From assembly GCA_012974475.1 (NCBI GenBank), contig JAAXQD010000040.1, forward strand, positions 1 through 7,892: a stretch of DNA of 7,892 bases, written 5' to 3'. This DNA comes from Desulfobacterales bacterium (GTDB lineage: Bacteria; Desulfobacterota; Desulfobacteria; Desulfobacterales; UBA11574). Numbering within the stretch: position 1 is the stretch's first letter; each line of letters starts with the position of its first letter. Below, in pieces: positions 4,890-7,892 of this stretch. The notes under the pieces are model-generated. The model was not told the DNA's origin. It was given only the letters and a program-made list of their open reading frames with translations, and did no database searches. A program made the position numbers and the translations under genes.

Positions 4890-5912
4890 ATGAACAAACA
4901 AACAAAATCTCAGGCATTGATCGTGTTCGACATGGACGGGGTTATTGTCGATGTCTCAGGGTCCTATCGAGAGACGGTCAGACAAACCGCCAGATTGTTT
5001 TTCAACGGTGCGGGTTCCTGGGAACGTCTGCCCGATCCATTGTTTCCCTTGACCGATCTTGCCAGAGTCAAACAGAGCGGCGGTCTCAACAATGACTGGG
5101 ATCTGACATTTTGGGTCATCACTCTTTTGTTCACGTTGGTGGACGACGTTGCCGATCCGGGAGATTTAGACCCCTGGTCCAGATACCGAAAGGCCATCGG
5201 ACGCTGTGACGTGGCAGCCCTGGCCAAATTCTTGAAGTCCGAAAAAATGCCCATCACCACGCTGATGAACAACACCGGAAGCGCAGAGAACAAATTCGTT
5301 GCCGCCCTTTATACCGGAGATGTGGGAAGCGGAAATATTATCAAACAGATTTTTCAAGAGATCTATCTCGGCAAGGAACTGTTCGAGTCCACCTATGGGG
5401 TTCCGGCAAAAGTGTTTCATGAAAAAGGATACATAAACCGAGAAAACCTTTTGATCGACAAACACCTCCTCGAATCCTTATCCGAAAACAACACCCTGGC
5501 CATTGCTACCGGGCGGCCCAGGGCCGAGGCGGACTATCCTCTGGATGTCTTTGATCTCCGGAAGTTCTTCTCGGATGTCCGGACCCTCGACGACTGCCTC
5601 GAGGAAGAACGGAAAATATTCCAACGGGAAAAAAGAAAGGTGTCCCTCAGCAAACCGAATCCCTACATGCTGGATGCCATCGAAACGTCCCATAAAAGTA
5701 ACGTATCGAAATTCTTTTTCATCGGAGATATGCCCGATGATATGGTGGCGGCCTCACGATCCAGAGCAGGCTTCATCGGCATCGGAGTTCTGAAGTCATC
5801 GTCTGACAAAGTCCGTCTGAAAAGAGATCTGATAGCGGCAGGTGCAGATCATGTTATCGAAGATTTCGAGGCATTGAAAAAGATTGTCAAAATATCAAGT
5901 GATCTAAAGTGA
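4890..5912 (+). CDS. HAD-superfamily phosphatase-like hydrolase (subfamily IA)
   Basis: Likely a cytoplasmic phosphatase forming a phospho-aspartate intermediate; substrate unknown. The four HAD motifs are in order: FDMDGV (nucleophile Asp14 and acid/base Asp16), AIATGRP with Thr207, SKPNPYM with Lys255, and FFIGDMPDDM with Asp280, Asp283 and Asp284 for magnesium. About 190 residues separate motifs I and II, far more than a standard class IA cap. The block SGGLNNDWDLT (63-73) together with DMDGVIVDVSGSYRE recalls the uncharacterised HAD-IA 'hyp1' group, whose members are sometimes placed near histidine biosynthesis; that part is from memory. At 340 residues it is long for the class. No Shine-Dalgarno sequence precedes ATG 4890. 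The last codons and the stop lie inside a tandem repeat (from 5899), so the C-terminal SDLK is repeat-encoded. It stands alone, with an EamA transporter 146 bases downstream. Confidence 0.85.
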   Translation: MNKQTKSQALIVFDMDGVIVDVSGSYRETVRQTARLFFNGAGSWERLPDPLFPLTDLARVKQSGGLNNDWDLTFWVITLLFTLVDDVADPGDLDPWSRYRKAIGRCDVAALAKFLKSEKMPITTLMNNTGSAENKFVAALYTGDVGSGNIIKQIFQEIYLGKELFESTYGVPAKVFHEKGYINRENLLIDKHLLESLSENNTLAIATGRPRAEADYPLDVFDLRKFFSDVRTLDDCLEEERKIFQREKRKVSLSKPNPYMLDAIETSHKSNVSKFFFIGDMPDDMVAASRSRAGFIGIGVLKSSSDKVRLKRDLIAAGADHVIEDFEALKKIVKISSDLK

Positions 5913-6044
5913 TCTAAAATGCCTAAAGTGCCTAAAATTAAGAAAAGCGCTTTCAGCTCAAATCATTTTTTACTTAAATTGATAGTGCCAAGGGTACATA
6001 CATCAACTTTAGTTCACTTCAAACTTTAGTCACTTTTAACTTTA
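5899..6044. repeat. Degenerate AAGTGACTAAA repeats in inverted orientation
   Basis: The left block (5899-5942) holds tandem units agtgatctaa, agtgatctaa, aatgcctaa, agtgcctaa. The right block (6005-6044) holds the reverse complement type (actttagttcactt, actttagtcactt). The arms match as AAGTGA(T)CTAAAGT. It could fold into a long hairpin between the HAD and EamA genes, though no T run marks it as a terminator. The HAD stop codon lies in the second unit. Confidence 0.6.
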
Positions 6045-6058
6045 CTTCTTTTCAAGCT

Positions 6059-7006
6059 ATGAAATCAAATGAATCTGTCAAAGATTATAGATGGGGCTAT
6101 CTTTATGTGGTGACGGCCGCGGTCATGTGGGGGTTGTCCGGATCGTCTGCCAAGTTTCTGTTCAACAGCGGCATCACGCCCTATCAACTGGTTCAACTTC
6201 GCCTGACAATCTCTACGGGACTCTTGTTTCTGTGGCTGTTGATACGCCATCGTTCCCTGCTGAAAATAGATCGGAAGGATATACTCTATTTCGTGCTGTT
6301 CGGCACCGTGGGCATGGCCGGGGTCCAGTTCACCTATCTGTTTACCATCAGTAAAATAAAAGTGGCGGCCGCCATTTTGCTCCAGTATCTGGCCCCCAGC
6401 TTTATCGCCATCCATTCGGTTGTGTTCATGCGGGACAAACTATCACCCGTAACCATTATGGCTCTTGTGGGTGCGACATTCGGATGCTATCTGGTCGTCG
6501 GTGCCTACAATCTCGAAATTCTGTCCATGAATATCATCGGCATCATCAGCGGTATTCTGTCAGCCGTCACCTTTGCCTGGTATTCGGTTCACGGCGAATA
6601 CGGCATGCGCCGATACAACCCGTGGACGGTGCTCTTTTTTGCGTTGTTTTTCGGAGCGCTGGTATGGAATGTACTGCATCCGCCCCTCGAAGCCTTTATG
6701 CACGACTACTCCCGGGTGCAGTGGGTATGGATTCTGTATATCGGCATTTTGGGGACCCTGGTGCCTTTCGGCCTCTATCTGGAGGGCATCAACCTGATCC
6801 GCTCTACCCGTGCCAGCATCACCGCAACCCTTGAACCCATTACCGCCGGCATAATCTCTTATATCTTCCTCAACGAAATTATGGAAGCCGCACAGATCAC
6901 CGGCGGCGCAATCATCATCGCATCCATCATATGTCTCCAGCTGAACCAGGAACAAGACGAAAAGGCACCCGGCATTATCCGTGCCCGAAACCACACCGAT
7001 GAATGA
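6059..7006 (+). CDS. EamA-family (DMT superfamily) inner-membrane transporter
   Basis: Likely a permease of the drug/metabolite transporter superfamily, often exporters of amino acids or other metabolites; the substrate cannot be told. The 315 residues are standard size and contain about ten hydrophobic segments (roughly 12-32, 43-62, 75-95, 103-124, 132-150, 157-177, 190-207, 222-242, 252-270, 277-295) forming two EamA repeats. Repeat signatures are WGLSGSSAKF near the first segment, AAAILLQYLAPSFIAI (103-118) and the paralogous ASITATLEPITAGIISYIFL (252-271) ending in Asn-Glu. The tail after 295 is charged and probably cytoplasmic. The ATG at 6059 has no Shine-Dalgarno, only a pyrimidine-rich tract. 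It follows the HAD gene on the same strand but across a repeat block, so it is not clearly in one operon with it. Confidence 0.92.
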   Translation: MKSNESVKDYRWGYLYVVTAAVMWGLSGSSAKFLFNSGITPYQLVQLRLTISTGLLFLWLLIRHRSLLKIDRKDILYFVLFGTVGMAGVQFTYLFTISKIKVAAAILLQYLAPSFIAIHSVVFMRDKLSPVTIMALVGATFGCYLVVGAYNLEILSMNIIGIISGILSAVTFAWYSVHGEYGMRRYNPWTVLFFALFFGALVWNVLHPPLEAFMHDYSRVQWVWILYIGILGTLVPFGLYLEGINLIRSTRASITATLEPITAGIISYIFLNEIMEAAQITGGAIIIASIICLQLNQEQDEKAPGIIRARNHTDE

Positions 7007-7008
7007 AC

Positions 7009-7030
7009 AACGGTCCGAGAAACCGTTTCA
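7009..7030 (+). terminator. Weak terminator-like hairpin after the transporter gene
   Basis: AACGGT (7009-7014) pairs with ACCGTT (7022-7027) around a 7-base loop two bases after the transporter stop. The T run is only three bases, so efficiency is doubtful. Confidence 0.35.
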
Positions 7031-7090
7031 AAACCTTACGGCAAGAGATTTTTGAGTCTTTTGGAGAAAAGCGCTCTGGGAAGCGGCAGG

Positions 7091-7111
7091 AAAAATCCGC
7101 CAAAGGCGGAT
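7091..7111 (-). terminator. Intrinsic terminator for the HU transcript
   Basis: On the minus strand ATCCGCC (7111-7105) pairs with GGCGGAT (7101-7095) around TTT, and the T run continues to 7091. It lies about 200 bases after the HU stop and is the only hairpin there with a proper T tract in that direction. Confidence 0.65.
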
Positions 7112-7158
7112 AAAATTTGGTGCGGTTCGATGGGAAGTTGGGCTTGCACAAATGAAAC

Positions 7159-7181
7159 ACCTCGCCGCATTCGGACGAGGT
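7159..7181. other. Hairpin in the HU 3' region
   Basis: ACCTCG-CCG (7159-7167) pairs with CGG-A-CGAGGT (7172-7181) around CATT, nine pairs with one bulged base. No T tract follows directly. Confidence 0.45.
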
Positions 7182-7204
7182 CTGTTAAAGGATAACGCGA
7201 ATCT

Positions 7205-7249
7205 ATCCCTCTCTCTGCCTCTCTCTCCGAGGAGAGGAGGCAAAGGGAT
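7205..7249. other. CT-rich long hairpin in the HU 3' region
   Basis: Three stem segments: ATCCCT (7205-7210) with AGGGAT (7244-7249), GCCTC (7217-7221) with GAGGC (7237-7241), and CTCTC (7223-7227) with GAGAG (7232-7236), closed by a 4-base loop. The style resembles REP-like intergenic hairpins that occur in many copies in genomes. Confidence 0.5.
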
Positions 7250-7309
7250 TGCCCGCCGCAAGCGGTTGAGGTATACGACAGTTCAGGAAAAAAATGCTAC
7301 GCTTAATTT

Positions 7310-7573
7310 TTATTTGAGATTTTTCCCCGGCTTAAAGGTCACCGTATTTCTGCCCTTGATTTTAATTTTTTCACCGGTCTGTGGATTACGTCCCATTCGG
7401 GTTTTTCGATAGACCTTCCGGAATGTTCCAAAGCCTACCAGAGTTACTTTGCTGTTTCTTTTCTTGAGACCCACTATAATACCGTCAACAAATGATTCCA
7501 ATGCCGCTTTAGCCGCGACCTTGGAGATACCCGAATCTTTAGCCATTTTTTCAATTAAGTCTGCCTTAGTCAT
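7310..7573 (-). CDS. HU/IHF-family DNA-binding protein (HU-like)
   Basis: Small histone-like protein that binds and bends DNA as a dimer in the nucleoid. It is 87 residues, close to the usual 90. The N-terminal helix pair begins MTKADLIEKMA and continues through KVAAKAALESFVDGI. VTLVGFGTF (43-51) is the core signature, and the DNA-contacting arm carries RKTRMGRNPQTGEKI (56-70) with the proline that intercalates at the arm tip. The end TVTFKPGKNLK is typical. A simple HU homodimer is more likely than IHF because of the GRNPQTGE arm, but the two cannot be fully separated by eye. The ATG at 7573 is preceded by AAGGGGG (7584-7578), a clear ribosome binding site. The gene is followed by a hairpin-rich 3' region of about 200 bases and an intrinsic terminator. 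No convincing promoter was picked out in the AT-rich 7590-7700. Confidence 0.96.
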   Translation of the reverse strand: MTKADLIEKMAKDSGISKVAAKAALESFVDGIIVGLKKRNSKVTLVGFGTFRKVYRKTRMGRNPQTGEKIKIKGRNTVTFKPGKNLK

Positions 7574-7776
7574 CGCACCCCCTTTTCTGATGTTAAAAAA
7601 TTAGCACAAGCAACCTACAGTGAATATGATTCAGTTACAATATCTAATTTATAAAATCAAGAAAAACCTTATATTTTTTAGTCTTATGCAGACGAACCGT
7701 CGTTATCTCTTGAATGGAGCGGCTTTTTGCGGATTAAAATAATTTTTTTGAAGATTTTTTATATTGCTTTCAGGCG

Positions 7777-7892
7777 TTATTCACCCAAGTAAGCTTTTTT
7801 AACTTTCTCGTTTTTCAAAAGCGAAGCCGCATGGTCGGTTAAAACGATTTTGCCGGTCTCCATGACGTATCCGGTGTTGGAGATGGTCAGCG
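7777..7892 (-). CDS. livF: LivF-like branched-chain amino acid ABC transporter ATPase, C-terminus only
   Basis: The last 37 complete codons and stop of a minus-strand gene that begins outside the window. The visible sequence has the LivF C-terminal pattern: a GYVMETGKIVL strand pair after the Walker B/H-loop region, then HAASLL, and the terminal KKAYLGE. Full LivF proteins are about 235 residues, so the Walker motifs lie beyond the edge. Such ATPases power uptake of leucine, isoleucine and valine (or related solutes such as amides) with LivG, LivH, LivM and a binding protein, presumably encoded upstream beyond the edge. The substrate cannot be judged from the tail. Between this stop and the HU start (7574-7776) I see only AT-rich DNA, with no clear terminator hairpin. 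Confidence 0.85.
   Translation of the reverse strand, partial: LTISNTGYVMETGKIVLTDHAASLLKNEKVKKAYLGE

Noticed and set aside
6560..6994. 144-codon minus-strand frame within the EamA gene
   Set aside because: It is antisense to a well-supported membrane protein and has no motifs.
7217..7241. CT-rich hairpin as a CRISPR-like or tandem repeat unit
   Set aside because: There is a single copy only, with no spacers or periodic repeats.

Overview
The window looks like chromosomal DNA from a Gram-negative bacterium, most likely a deltaproteobacterium of the Desulfobacterota (Desulfobacterales-like). This is an inference from the protein style, mixed base composition, a sigma-54-type promoter beside a cheR-like gene, and degenerate intergenic repeats. 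No rRNA or other firm taxonomic marker is present.

Left end (1-660): a degraded mobile-element remnant. A fragment of an M3 oligoendopeptidase (PepF-like) runs in frame into the C-terminal catalytic part of a tyrosine recombinase. The recombinase ends 6 bases from the 3' end of a tRNA-Arg(ACG) gene on the minus strand, a typical integration position. The tRNA has its own promoter and an intrinsic terminator that overlaps the last recombinase codons. Divergent to the tRNA lies tadA, the deaminase that in bacteria converts A34 of exactly this tRNA to inosine. It is followed by purA (adenylosuccinate synthetase), then tRNA-Pro(CGG) with promoter and terminator.

Middle (3100-4890): a solitary CheR-type methyltransferase gene on the minus strand, followed by about 950 bases without a conventional gene. 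Upstream of cheR and on its strand is a compact transcription unit: three TGACAATTT repeats (possible activator sites), a near-consensus sigma-54 promoter, a 14-codon ORF containing Phe-Tyr-Trp, a set of mutually exclusive stems, and a strong intrinsic terminator. I read it as a sigma-54-dependent structured small RNA or attenuated leader of about 200 nt. It is the most interesting object in the window. The rest of the gap holds hairpins and a degenerate inverted repeat.

Right part (4890-7892): a HAD-superfamily phosphatase-like gene and an EamA-family (DMT) transporter, both on the plus strand and separated by degenerate AAGTGACTAAA-type repeats arranged as an inverted pair. On the minus strand follow an HU-type DNA-binding protein with a long, hairpin-rich 3' region and a rho-independent terminator, and at the edge the C-terminus of a LivF-like branched-chain amino acid ABC transporter ATPase.

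The genes do not form one pathway. They are mostly single-gene units, with tadA and purA possibly co-transcribed. The one clear functional pairing is tadA with its substrate tRNA.
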